Of a stretch of 54,715 bases of DNA, positions 34,801 through 44,309 are shown one piece after another. How positions within the stretch are numbered: position 1 is the stretch's first letter; every line of letters begins with the position of its first letter. Below the pieces are notes generated by a model. That model was given only the letters and a program-made list of their open reading frames with translations, was not told the DNA's origin and did not search any database. This DNA comes from an uncultured Bacteroidales bacterium (GTDB lineage Bacteria > Bacteroidota > Bacteroidia > Bacteroidales > Muribaculaceae), in the NCBI GenBank assembly GCA_947173955.1, contig CAMWHE010000012.1, forward strand, positions 1 to 54,715, written 5' to 3'. A program made the position numbers and the translations under genes.

Positions 34801-36768
34801 TTAGCTGGTGCGGGTGCGGGTGAAGGTGACTACGTTGTTTGTGCCGTCGGTCACGAAGTTGCCTTTTTCCTCCTGGATCCAGACTCTGATCGTGATGGTG
34901 CTTCCGACGGCCACGCCCATGTCCTGCAGCGAGCGGATCGTACGCATGCGGCAGCGCACGCGGTGGGCGGTTATCGTCTTGCCGTCGGGACCGTAGACTA
35001 TCGTGCCCTGGTCGTCAGTGGTCGACGTAGTGCCGATCGGAGTGTTGTAGTTGGCCAGTGTCACTGTCTTCACATACTTGATGCGTGTCTCTCCGCCGTT
35101 TGCCGGGAAGAATGAGGGTCCCTCGGTCACTGTCATGTTGCCTACGGGGGCATCCTCGATGTTCTGGCGATCCGATTCTATGACGAACGACAGCGGGAAC
35201 ACCGACTCCGGAAGGTCGTTGGGTATGTCGAAGAATATGGTCAGCGGGTCGCCTGCGTTCTGGCCTGCCGTGCCGGAATTGAGTGCGCCGGTCGTCCAGT
35301 TGGCGAGATAGGCGCCGTATTCGCGCAGGTTGCGGTAGGTCCACTTCTGGTGGAGGCTCATGTTGACGGTGCGCCCCAGGCCGTTCTTGTTGACGATGGT
35401 GAATTCCTGGGTCTTGGTCTCCGTGGTGGCCTTGTTGCAGGTGATGGTCACGGTGCGCCAGCCGTCGGCGTCGTCGGTCGTGCCTATATTGACGCTCTTG
35501 ATTACGGGCCCGGGCTCGAGTCCTACGAAAGTCACGTTGCTGTCGTCGTTGTAGTACTTCTTGTCGGCTATGTTGCGGAACTTGTATCTGAACTCTATCT
35601 CTTCCTCTTTAGTGGCGTCGGTCAGCACGAGGTTGGTGTCGGATACATAGATGATCTGCTTGCCGTCCGACATATTGAGCATATGGCTGGTGTCGATCGA
35701 GAATGAGAAGTTGTTGGACACGATGCCGTTGGCTGCCTCATGAGCCGACGTGTAGCCGTCTCGCTCCACCTTGGTCAGCGTGACGTTGTAGTGGAAGTTG
35801 CGCAGTATGTTGTAGTTGCGGAAGACGCCGTCGGCGTCCGGCTTGCCCAGGTCGAGCTTATAGTAGTTCATCACCCCGTTTCTGAGGCCGCAGATGATTA
35901 TGAAGGTCGGGCGGTCGAGCGAGTAGGGGCGTTCGTAGAGGTATTGCGCGTCTGTGGTCATTTCGGGATCCCAGCCTGACACCTGGTTGTCGAACTCGGT
36001 GCCCGACGGGAGTATGCCGGAATAGATGGTCTTCATGACATCGTAGCTCGGGGTCGCGCCGGCAGCGTCGATAAACTGCGGGAACGTGAGGCTCTTCTGA
36101 TTCCAGGGGGCGATGGTGCCTGTGGTGGGTATATTCATCACCACGAATCCCTTAAACTCAAAGTCGGGGGCATTGTCGGTGACGGTTATTTTGGCGAAGT
36201 TCCTGACGAGCTGCACCTTGGTCAGCTTGTTGACAAGCTCCTCGTTGGGGTGCCATGAGCCGTCCTCGGCTTCCGAGCTGTAGCCGGCGGGGAACGATAC
36301 GCGGCGCCAGTAGGCGTCCGTGCCGTACGACACGGTAAGGTGAGGTATCACGTCGGCTTCCAGTCCGTACCCCACGGTCAGCTCCTCATCGTCCGGTATG
36401 GCTATCAGGTGGAGTATCTTGGCGCTTTCCGAGGCCATCAGCTTCACGCGGAATGTCACGATCTCCCCGCTGACCGTCTCCTGTTCAGCCTGATATATGC
36501 GGGTCAGAGGGTTGGTGACGGGCGAGCCGTTGTCGTCGAACTCTATCAGATAGAGGTGCAGGCTCGAGTATGCGGGCTTGTCGGCCAGCGCGCGGCTGGC
36601 GAATTCGGCCATTTCCGGCACTTCGAGGGTCACGTCGAGCGTCAGCTCGTCGCCTTCCACCGTGACGTTGCCGTAATGACGCGCCCCGTCAGGCAGCGAC
36701 TCCGAGCAGGCTGAAGCCAGAGCCGATGCTATCAGTATGATGAGGATTCTGAAATATTTGGTTGTCAT
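34801..36768 (-). CDS. fimbrial operon lipoprotein (DUF4906-like), distal
   Basis: I take the start at 36768 (MTTKYFRILIILIASALASA, then Cys), giving 655 residues and a lipobox ALASAC; frames further upstream run into the preceding gene. The mature protein has pilin-like beta modules: LHLYLIEFDDNGSPV, VRNFAKITV, FHYNVTLTKVE (typical of fimbrial subunits), IIICGLRNG and tandem Ig-like regions with NMSLHQKWTYRNLREYG. These resemble DUF4906-type accessory pilins of Mfa loci. It is the last gene of the operon, so it is probably a minor or tip subunit. The exact family is uncertain. Confidence 0.65.
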   Translation of the reverse strand: MTTKYFRILIILIASALASACSESLPDGARHYGNVTVEGDELTLDVTLEVPEMAEFASRALADKPAYSSLHLYLIEFDDNGSPVTNPLTRIYQAEQETVSGEIVTFRVKLMASESAKILHLIAIPDDEELTVGYGLEADVIPHLTVSYGTDAYWRRVSFPAGYSSEAEDGSWHPNEELVNKLTKVQLVRNFAKITVTDNAPDFEFKGFVVMNIPTTGTIAPWNQKSLTFPQFIDAAGATPSYDVMKTIYSGILPSGTEFDNQVSGWDPEMTTDAQYLYERPYSLDRPTFIIICGLRNGVMNYYKLDLGKPDADGVFRNYNILRNFHYNVTLTKVERDGYTSAHEAANGIVSNNFSFSIDTSHMLNMSDGKQIIYVSDTNLVLTDATKEEEIEFRYKFRNIADKKYYNDDSNVTFVGLEPGPVIKSVNIGTTDDADGWRTVTITCNKATTETKTQEFTIVNKNGLGRTVNMSLHQKWTYRNLREYGAYLANWTTGALNSGTAGQNAGDPLTIFFDIPNDLPESVFPLSFVIESDRQNIEDAPVGNMTVTEGPSFFPANGGETRIKYVKTVTLANYNTPIGTTSTTDDQGTIVYGPDGKTITAHRVRCRMRTIRSLQDMGVAVGSTITIRVWIQEEKGNFVTDGTNNVVTFTRTRTS

Positions 36769-36788
36769 AGATAATTTTGCCATTTTGG

Positions 36789-39350
36789 TTATTGACCGAC
36801 ACGCTCGGCATCGCCCCATGTGAACGGATATTCAGGATACGTCTGACCTAAGGGGGGGGCTTTGTCAATCATCTGGCTACCCCAGTACCATTCGTCATAA
36901 ACGAAGCGGGCTCGCTGAAAGTTTCTAGACACATCGTTTTGACTTGTCCGGAGAGAGGGGGTCTGGTTAGGGTCGCTCTTTCCGGGGACGACTGCTTCGC
37001 CCTGGGCGCACCAGTAATACCATGTAATAGTGCCTGAGCGACCGAACAGGCGTGGAATCTTAAACTGAGCCGACAGGTCCATCACGAATTTCACCTCGGC
37101 GTAGGTCGGCAGGCGCCAGCGTCCGGCCGGATAGCCCATTTCCTGGAATGCCGCTGCGCGAAGGCGTGCTCTGATGAAGTTAAGACCTGGGCCGGTGCCG
37201 GCGTAACTGGAGCAGATGCGAATTTTAGGCGCAATCATATTCTGGGTGGCACTGCCTGGTTGCGTGGGGTAGTAATATTTCAGGCTTCTACGTCCCCCCT
37301 CAAGTGCATCACCTTCTTTAAAGCTATAATTGGGGTCTCCCGGATAAGCGTAGTCAAGATACTCCTTGTTGTCATTCGCAGGAAGCATACTCTGGTACTC
37401 CAGATTGTTATTGATTAGTCGGCGGCGCGGGTCTCCGATCTGGTATGTCGTGGTCGAAGGGAGTGTTGTTATTGTAATGACGTATAAATTCGGATTCCAG
37501 TTCAGGTTCCCGTTACTGGTCAGACCGATAGAGGTATACCAGTAGTTATCAGTAGGTTGATTATTTGTACCGCCATTCCATGAACCGATTGAATTACAGT
37601 TGCCATTGACCCAGCAACTTGCCATCGCTCCGGTTCCGTCAATGTTAGCTCCCGAGCGGTTATAATTATTGGGGGTGGCATCAATATATATGGCGGGGTA
37701 CTGCGAGACTTTCACAGTCTCTGTCCACAGGGGGGTCCCCTTCATGTCGGAGTGCTGGACGGTGATTACATAGTCCACTCGCGAGAATTCGTCATCCGCC
37801 AGTTTTTTATATGATGTAGTCTGGGCGAGAAGGGCTGCTATCTTTGCATTATCCTGCGTTTTATCGCGGGTGCTTGTGGGTCCGTCGTTGTTGGTCAGCG
37901 AAATTTCAGTCCCGTTTTTCATCGGCTGGTACATATTCAGGGGATGCCAGATGCGCAGGAACGGCTGGCTTTTCCCTTCCTGACGGGCTTCTTTCTCATT
38001 GATGAAGCGGGCGTTGTAGACGCCGTTGTTGGCGTCGCTGAACAGGTCGACGGTAACGGGGAACTTCGTGCCCTCGTCCGAGTAGTTGAAGCGGTAGAAG
38101 GTCATGGTAGCGGCTGTCACCTCGGTGTCGTGGGAGGTGTAGAAGGGTATCTCCATGGTCGTCACGTTGTTGAACTCGTAGTTCTCCTGCTCGACGACGA
38201 GGAAGCGGTAGTCAGGTATCTCGACATTGAAGCTCTCCGTGCTCCAGTCGGCGGCGGTATAGCTCAGGTCGGGTAGCTCGATCGGCTCTTCGGGCACGAA
38301 GCTGCCGAGCATGCCGAGGTGGAGCTTGATGTGGTAGGAGGTGTTGCGGACGAGAGACTCGGCGGTGACGGGCACGACGGGCACCTGATAGTAGCATGTG
38401 CGCCAGCTTTGGCCGCCGTCCGAGCTCCAGGGAAGGCTCAGGGTGATGAATGTGCGGTGCTCCTCGTCGGGCTGCAGCGTCCATGCGTTGGGGTAGGTGT
38501 AGAAGGGGGTGGCCTGGGTCAGCGGGAAGCGCTCGTCGGCTATGCTGTCGGTGAAGTTGTAATTGAGCGAGACGGGAGTGTCGAAATAGTTGTCGAGGTC
38601 GATCTCGCCGGCGACGGGCTTCGGAGCGAGGGTCGAGGTGTGTACGCCGCTGTAGAGGTTGACGCGCATGGCGTCGAGATTCGGTTTCCAGATCAGCTCA
38701 TTGCCGTCCTTGTCTGTCTCGGTCAGTTCCGGCTCACAGTTGACCGAAACGGTGATCTTGCAGGCTGAGCGGTGGGCGTTGATCACGCCGGTGGCATACG
38801 TGAGGTTGGGGTCGACGGAGAGCTGTGCGCTGCCGTCCATCGTGAACTGTTCCTGCACCTTCTGAGTGGCAAACTCCGATGTCACAACGAGTTGTTTCAG
38901 TTCGGCCACGGTCTTGACCTCTCCGGGGTCGACATTGACGGCCACGTAGGCCAGACACGGGTTGTTTGAGCCCTCGCTCTCAAACAGCTGCAGGCGGAGC
39001 GACGGCGAGAGAGGCACGCGGAGCGTGGCGACGCCGGTGGCCTCGAGGTTGGTGAAATTCTCCATGTAGACCGGCGGGACGGTCTCGGGGCGGGTGGCAT
39101 CCTGAGGCCAGAGGCAGAGCACGACATTGTTGATGAGGTTCTCGTTGAGAACGTCGATGCCTGGCTCGTCGAGCAACCCGCGGGAGGGGTTCTTGGCGGC
39201 GACAACGTCGATCGTGATGTAGCCGCGCTCGGATTCGTGGGGATCCTGAGGCCTCAGAGGCTCGGGATCGTCGGTGCAACCCGTGGCGAAGATGCCCAGG
39301 AGAGCGGTAAGTATGGTGTATTTCAGATATCCGGCTATATTGCGTGGCAT
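36789..39350 (-). CDS. fimbrial operon lipoprotein, probable tip subunit
   Basis: The start at 39350 (MPRNIAGYLKYTILTALLG, lipobox IFATGC) gives 853 residues; the longer frame to 39704 only overlaps the previous gene's end and is rejected. The N-terminal half is pilin-like (SACKITVSVNC, NTSYHIKLHLGMLGSF). The C-terminal 130 residues have GRWRLPTYAEVKFVMDLS, TWYYWCAQG and FVYDEWYWGS, which recall the lectin/formylglycine-like W-R-LPT folds found on surface adhesins. A tip adhesin is plausible (inference). It starts 62 bases after the preceding subunit gene. Confidence 0.65.
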   Translation of the reverse strand: MPRNIAGYLKYTILTALLGIFATGCTDDPEPLRPQDPHESERGYITIDVVAAKNPSRGLLDEPGIDVLNENLINNVVLCLWPQDATRPETVPPVYMENFTNLEATGVATLRVPLSPSLRLQLFESEGSNNPCLAYVAVNVDPGEVKTVAELKQLVVTSEFATQKVQEQFTMDGSAQLSVDPNLTYATGVINAHRSACKITVSVNCEPELTETDKDGNELIWKPNLDAMRVNLYSGVHTSTLAPKPVAGEIDLDNYFDTPVSLNYNFTDSIADERFPLTQATPFYTYPNAWTLQPDEEHRTFITLSLPWSSDGGQSWRTCYYQVPVVPVTAESLVRNTSYHIKLHLGMLGSFVPEEPIELPDLSYTAADWSTESFNVEIPDYRFLVVEQENYEFNNVTTMEIPFYTSHDTEVTAATMTFYRFNYSDEGTKFPVTVDLFSDANNGVYNARFINEKEARQEGKSQPFLRIWHPLNMYQPMKNGTEISLTNNDGPTSTRDKTQDNAKIAALLAQTTSYKKLADDEFSRVDYVITVQHSDMKGTPLWTETVKVSQYPAIYIDATPNNYNRSGANIDGTGAMASCWVNGNCNSIGSWNGGTNNQPTDNYWYTSIGLTSNGNLNWNPNLYVITITTLPSTTTYQIGDPRRRLINNNLEYQSMLPANDNKEYLDYAYPGDPNYSFKEGDALEGGRRSLKYYYPTQPGSATQNMIAPKIRICSSYAGTGPGLNFIRARLRAAAFQEMGYPAGRWRLPTYAEVKFVMDLSAQFKIPRLFGRSGTITWYYWCAQGEAVVPGKSDPNQTPSLRTSQNDVSRNFQRARFVYDEWYWGSQMIDKAPPLGQTYPEYPFTWGDAERVGQ

Positions 39351-39412
39351 ATAGAGTAGTAGACTGATTGATTTAAGAAAGAGGATGATTGGCTTTTGGT
39401 CGCGGGGGGAGG

Positions 39413-40987
39413 TTACTGCGAGTTCTGGATGATGGTCAGATATTCGTTTTTGCCGTAGGTGTTGGGATTGAGGATGTTGACGGGGATCGTGGCTCCGCCC
39501 GGCAGTGTGGCTGTCACCTGCAGGCGCGCGGTGCGCGGTTCGGATCCCGGTGCCATGGTCGATACGATGCTGATGGTGTTGAGCGTGTTGCCCATCGAGC
39601 CCGAGAGGTGGGTCGAGTAGGTATAGGTACCTGTGGCCTGGTCGAGCGTGCGGAACTGGATGGCGTCCTGGTCGCCGGCGGTGGTGATCAGGTAGGCGTC
39701 CCATGTGGCGCCGACGGGGGTCGAGATGCCGAATGTGCCTCGGGCAGGGTTGGGATAGTCGAGCACAAGTCGCGCTGTGGCCGGGTCGAGGCTCAGATAG
39801 CTGCTGGAGGTGAAGCGCAGATAGCCGTCGGTGGCTATGCCTATCTCGGTCGAGTAGTCATATTCGTATTCCTCGGAGTTCCAGGGGAGCACTTTGACAT
39901 CGACGAGTATCACGTGTTCATTGCCGATGGCGATGTCGACCACTACATGGGTGTTACGCGGGAGCAGGTCGAGGTTGGGGAGCCTGACCGGTTCGGAGAA
40001 TGCGCCGTCGTTGGTGTGGATGCGCACGTTGAAGCCCCCTTGCGGAGTGCGGGTCTCGGGGATATAGATCTTGGGCGCGTAGGTGTATACCTGGTCGTCG
40101 ATGAGCTCGTCGGGCTTGAATGTCCAGGGGAGCTTGAAGACGAATGTCGACGCCGTGTTGTTGACGGTCGGCACGGAGAAGGCTGTGATGAAGCGGCCCT
40201 CATACAGATTGGTGCTCGGCTGGTCTTTGGCAGGGGAATAGACGGTGTTGCGGGGCACGATAAAGGAGCTCGAGCCGATGTAGTCGATGGCTATGGCGTC
40301 GATGGTGGCGCTGCTTGCACCGGTGAAGTTGGCCGCCTTGTGGATGCGGAATGAGAATTTCGACACGGCGCGGGTGATGAACAGGCGGGCTGACTGATAG
40401 CGGTCGGCGGGAGTCGCGGCCTGACGGACACTGACCTCCCAGCGCTCGCTCATCGGTACGCGCAGGGTGCCTTCGCCGGCCGTCCAGTCGAATACGGGCG
40501 CCGAGCCTGTGCGGGTGAGCGTGCCGTTGTCGACCGACGCGGGCACGACGGTGCGGAAGGTGGTGGCGGCGAGGATCGACTGATAGGCTTCGGGCAGCGA
40601 GCTCTCGTTGCCGAAGAGGTAGATGTATTTGTCGCCGGGGGTGACTCTGAAGGTCAGGTTGTCATTGAGCGGTATGCCCTGGTCGTTGAGGGTCACCAGA
40701 CGGTTGGCCTCGACCGTGCGGTCGGCAGCCGAAGCTATTATGACACGGAGCGTGTGGAGCTTCTCGCAGTCGAGCTCCGGAAGCTCGAAGTAGCTTTCGT
40801 TGGCGCGTGACGTGTGGTTGGCTCCGGCACGCGAGCCGAGAACGTTGACATCTAGGGTCAGGAAGATGTCGGCTGTGTGAGGATCTACGTCTGGCTCGGG
40901 AGCGCTTACTTCGTTGATGCACGCGCAGAGCCCGGCCGCCAGTGCTATGGCAGCGAGATAACGTGATATGTAGCGCAATAGAACCAT
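39413..40987 (-). CDS. fimbrial subunit lipoprotein (Mfa-like)
   Basis: 524 residues with MVLLRYISRYLAAIALAAG and the lipobox LCAC (Cys23). The sequence has SRANESYFELPEL, where an Arg in the mature start could serve gingipain-like maturation, and TLRVIIAS, YIYLFGNES and FSFRIHKAANFTGA, typical of Bacteroidetes pilin N-domains. C-terminal modules end in LTIIQNSQ, without the usual donor strand that I can assign. It is placed third after the major subunit and anchor, so it is likely a minor shaft or tip-linker subunit. Confidence 0.7.
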   Translation of the reverse strand: MVLLRYISRYLAAIALAAGLCACINEVSAPEPDVDPHTADIFLTLDVNVLGSRAGANHTSRANESYFELPELDCEKLHTLRVIIASAADRTVEANRLVTLNDQGIPLNDNLTFRVTPGDKYIYLFGNESSLPEAYQSILAATTFRTVVPASVDNGTLTRTGSAPVFDWTAGEGTLRVPMSERWEVSVRQAATPADRYQSARLFITRAVSKFSFRIHKAANFTGASSATIDAIAIDYIGSSSFIVPRNTVYSPAKDQPSTNLYEGRFITAFSVPTVNNTASTFVFKLPWTFKPDELIDDQVYTYAPKIYIPETRTPQGGFNVRIHTNDGAFSEPVRLPNLDLLPRNTHVVVDIAIGNEHVILVDVKVLPWNSEEYEYDYSTEIGIATDGYLRFTSSSYLSLDPATARLVLDYPNPARGTFGISTPVGATWDAYLITTAGDQDAIQFRTLDQATGTYTYSTHLSGSMGNTLNTISIVSTMAPGSEPRTARLQVTATLPGGATIPVNILNPNTYGKNEYLTIIQNSQ

Positions 40988-41081
40988 TATACTTTTATTG
41001 TTTTCCTTAGAATTTAGTCCGGCCGCGGGATGCTGTCCGGCCGGGGTGGATGTTGTGTGTCGCGTTGTGTGTGTGGAAGGG

Positions 41082-42116
41082 TCAGTCCTTGTCCCCGAAG
41101 TTGTCGATATCGTTGATGCGTACCTCCCAGTCGTTGATGACGATGTTGGCGTCCATCCAGTTGCCCTCTTTGTCGATGAAGAAGATCAGGCGCCACTCGC
41201 TGTTGCGGTCGAGGAATTCCTGATCTTCCATCGTCTCGAACTGCTGGCTGCGGAGCAGGAGCAGTGTCTTTGCCAGAGGGATGGAGAGCACGTTGGTGCC
41301 GAGCGACTTGCGGGTGATCGTGAGGCGGCCCTTAGAGGCGGTGACGATTCTCGATGTGCTGATCTCGGCGAAAGGCATATAGACCGGCGTACCTTCCATC
41401 GTGATGCCGCCGATGGCCTCGCCTGTGGTCCAGGGGGTGTAGGTGACGGTCTGAGTGGGGATTATCTCGTTGTCCCAGCCCAGAAGTGTGTTGTCGTCGG
41501 TCAGCGTGTAGCTGAAGTCGTTGGAGGAGAGTGATGTGCCGTCGGCGTTGGCCAGCAGGATGCGCAGGTTGTTGGTGTCCTTGATCATGTAGATGGTCTC
41601 GCGGCGGTAGTCGGTGTCATTCTCACCGACAGTGAGAGTCCCTTTTCCGTAGAAGAGGTTGTGGAGCGGGGCGCCTTTCTGGCCGGCAAGCAGGCCGGGC
41701 TTCAAGGCTACCTCCAGATCCGTCAGGAGCGCCGGGATGGCGCGCGACGACGATGTGAACTCGAATGAAGCGTTCTCGCAGGCCATGCCGCCGTAGGCTA
41801 TGAAGCGGTATTCGCCCGGATCGAGGCGCAGCTGCATGCGCCAGTCCTCGTCGCCGAGCTTGTCGCGGTCGGTGACGGTGTGTGTGGCGAGATGGTGTCC
41901 GGCGGCATCATAGACGAGGAGCGTCAGGCAGTGTACCTGTGCGGGGAATGCGTTGGCAAACTCCATGTTGTAGTCATAGACAAAGCGGAGTTCGGCACCC
42001 TGCGGACACGGCTCGAGGTCCTTGTAGATGAGGTCGCAGGAGGTAAGCGCCGTGGCCGGCACCGCCGCGAGGGCGGTGCCGACAAGCGCGTTTATGAGAT
42101 GCTTTCTGAGTGACAT
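41082..42116 (-). CDS. FimB/Mfa2 family anchor subunit
   Basis: 344 residues, signal MSLRKHLINALVGTALAA, lipobox TALTSC (Cys27). The segment LEPCPQGAELRFVYDYNMEF followed by CLTLLVYDAAG is the FimB/Mfa2 family N-terminal pattern. In P. gingivalis Mfa2 anchors and limits the length of the Mfa1 fimbria on the cell surface. It lies 22 bases downstream of the major subunit gene, the same order as mfa1-mfa2. The C-terminus (NIVINDWEVRIND) is similar to the major subunit's LPWTVRINNIEF. Confidence 0.82.
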   Translation of the reverse strand: MSLRKHLINALVGTALAAVPATALTSCDLIYKDLEPCPQGAELRFVYDYNMEFANAFPAQVHCLTLLVYDAAGHHLATHTVTDRDKLGDEDWRMQLRLDPGEYRFIAYGGMACENASFEFTSSSRAIPALLTDLEVALKPGLLAGQKGAPLHNLFYGKGTLTVGENDTDYRRETIYMIKDTNNLRILLANADGTSLSSNDFSYTLTDDNTLLGWDNEIIPTQTVTYTPWTTGEAIGGITMEGTPVYMPFAEISTSRIVTASKGRLTITRKSLGTNVLSIPLAKTLLLLRSQQFETMEDQEFLDRNSEWRLIFFIDKEGNWMDANIVINDWEVRINDIDNFGDKD

Positions 42117-42138
42117 CGTGAGTGTTTAGTGGTCGATA

Positions 42139-44262
42139 TTAGAATTCGATGTTGTTGATGCGGACAGTCCAGGGGAGCACCTGACATTCTACGTCGATGT
42201 AGACATTGTCGCTCTCGTCGGGAGTGTCGGGAGTGGGTGACTCGGGGTCATTGACTGACAGACGGGGGTGACCGAGTTTCTTGATGTTGGTCACGGCGAG
42301 CTTGTAGACGTTGTTGCGTACGACTGCGAACTCCATCGGGCCCATCACGCCGTTGTCGAGGTTGTCGTTGTGGCGGTTGCGGTAGTAGTAGTAGCAGTAG
42401 TAGCCGGGGCCGAAGCGATTGTCGGTGCTCGACTGGTAGAGGGTAAAGTTCAGGTCGGGATTCTCGTTCTCGGTCATGGCCTTGCGCATCTTGGTCAGCA
42501 GCTCGTCGGGGCCGGTGGCGGTGGGGCGGTGATCCTCGTCCCATGCGGTCCAGGCTGCGTTGGCTGATTTGGGGTCAGGAGCGAGGGTGTCCTTGAATTC
42601 AGCTTCTACGGTCTCTTCTTCGCCTTCGGCATTGATGATGGTGTATTTATATTCAAAGGGAAGCATGCCACCGTTACCGTAGCAGGCCATGTAGAGAGTG
42701 CTGTTGCGGTTTACTTCCACTTCACCGTTGGCGGTGATGGTGACGGCTTCAGCCTGGACAGCTGCGCGTACCATAGGCCATGATGCGTAGAGTGTGCCTG
42801 CGTGAGCATAGAGGATGGGATCATTGGTAGGATCACCGGTAGCGGTGTTGAGAGCTTCGGCTACAGCCTTCATGCCGGGGTATTTGGCATTGGTGTCTTT
42901 GTCGTCTTCCAGGTCGAGAGCGGCCTGGGTGGGGAGGATCTTGCCCTTGAACACTACGATGGTAGAGCGGCCGTAGGTCTCTTTTTCCACGGGGCCGGGG
43001 ATGGTGTTCTCCGTGCAGTAGCGCCATACGTGGTAGCTCTTGTCGCCGTAGTTGTCGCTTGCGCCGTTGAGCACGTCGGAGATGTAGTATGAGCTCCAGC
43101 GGTCAGAGCCTTCGTTGACATCATCAGCGGCGAGGTTGTCGATTTCGTTCTGAGAGTTGAAGAAGGGATAGTTGAAGATGCCGGCTGCGGAGATGCCCTG
43201 TGCGTTGGCAGCGCTGAAGGCCGTGTAGTTGGGCGATACGGTGTAGTTCTCGGGAGTTTCCAGTCCGCAGATGACAGCACCGGTAGGACCGCCGGTGGCA
43301 GATACGCGGGGCAGGTAGTAGAACTGCTTGGCCATGTTGGTCAGGCAGATGCGCTGGAGCTCGATGTTGATGAAGAGGGGACCCTTCTTGGTGGCGTCGA
43401 GGTTGCCTTCCTCGTCATAGTAGTTGCCGTAGAGCACGCCGTAGGTGTTGGGGCTCTCGGTGTTGCCGGAGCCGTCCTTGAAGTCGAAGCGGGCTACAGA
43501 GCGCTCCACCTTGACGGGGCCGCCGGTGGTTCCGTGCACGCCGTTGAGTACTTCATGGTCAGAACCGAGACCGTTGTCAGCTGAGAGGTGGAAGGGTTTT
43601 GCCGAAGTCTTGTAGCTGTCCCAGTCCTCGAGGTGGAGAGGAAGCTGGCGGGTAGCGATTTCGGAGTTGTTCATCAGGAAGGCATTGGACGACCAGATAC
43701 CTGTATTGGTGCCGCCGTTTCTTACGTCGACGGTGCAGACTGTGTTGAGCCAGTCGCTTGAGTCGGAGCCTACGGCAGCGAGTATTGAGCTGGTGAGATC
43801 CTGGGTCGGGTTGCAGAATACGAAGACATTGACCTTGGCCTCTCCTTCTGAGAGCTCACCTTTAGTCTGGGCATCCTCATAGTAGCCGGCGATCTGGGTC
43901 TTCTGGAATTTGGCTACGGTCTTGTAGGTATCGGAGCCGAGAGCCTGGAGGTTGTTGCCGAGGACGGTACCGGCTGTGATGATGTTGTTCTGGGTGTCGG
44001 CGAGCACGATGAGCACGGTCGATACGGTGTTTTCGGCGTCAGATCCGGGTTCGGTGCCGTCGCTCGATGTGCCGTTGTCCTGGGTCTTGCTGCGTGAGCC
44101 GCCGGTGGGCATTTTGATCTGGAGCGACATGAAGACGCCTTCGCCCTCTTCGATGTCAGGGCGGTTGGGGTTGTTTTCCTCGCCGCCGAGCTTATCTTCG
44201 GAGCAGGCGGTCATGAGGGCTACAGCTGCAAGCGCTAAAAGGCTTCTTTTCAGAATTTTCAT
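42139..44262 (-). CDS. Mfa1 family major fimbrial subunit
   Basis: 707 residues: MKILKRSLLALAAVALMTA, lipobox LMTAC (Cys20). The mature start has FMSLQIKMPT; mid-protein there is VERSVARFDFKDGSG, and the end has AVVRNNVYKLAVTNIKKLG and CQVLPWTVRINNIEF, the C-terminal strand signature of Mfa1/FimA proteins (donor-strand exchange). This length is long for Mfa1 (about 560), with an extra mid domain. It is probably the shaft subunit, exported as a lipoprotein, then proteolytically matured and polymerised on the outer surface. Confidence 0.85.
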   Translation of the reverse strand: MKILKRSLLALAAVALMTACSEDKLGGEENNPNRPDIEEGEGVFMSLQIKMPTGGSRSKTQDNGTSSDGTEPGSDAENTVSTVLIVLADTQNNIITAGTVLGNNLQALGSDTYKTVAKFQKTQIAGYYEDAQTKGELSEGEAKVNVFVFCNPTQDLTSSILAAVGSDSSDWLNTVCTVDVRNGGTNTGIWSSNAFLMNNSEIATRQLPLHLEDWDSYKTSAKPFHLSADNGLGSDHEVLNGVHGTTGGPVKVERSVARFDFKDGSGNTESPNTYGVLYGNYYDEEGNLDATKKGPLFINIELQRICLTNMAKQFYYLPRVSATGGPTGAVICGLETPENYTVSPNYTAFSAANAQGISAAGIFNYPFFNSQNEIDNLAADDVNEGSDRWSSYYISDVLNGASDNYGDKSYHVWRYCTENTIPGPVEKETYGRSTIVVFKGKILPTQAALDLEDDKDTNAKYPGMKAVAEALNTATGDPTNDPILYAHAGTLYASWPMVRAAVQAEAVTITANGEVEVNRNSTLYMACYGNGGMLPFEYKYTIINAEGEEETVEAEFKDTLAPDPKSANAAWTAWDEDHRPTATGPDELLTKMRKAMTENENPDLNFTLYQSSTDNRFGPGYYCYYYYRNRHNDNLDNGVMGPMEFAVVRNNVYKLAVTNIKKLGHPRLSVNDPESPTPDTPDESDNVYIDVECQVLPWTVRINNIEF

Positions 44263-44309
44263 GCTGTTACTGTTTTAGATGATTGATTTCTTACTATATT
44301 GTTACTATT

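Noticed and set aside
39351..39704. N-terminal extension of the 853-aa fimbrial protein
   Set aside because: The extra residues are antisense-like, His/Arg-rich, and overlap the end of the preceding subunit gene; the lipoprotein signal begins at the later ATG.
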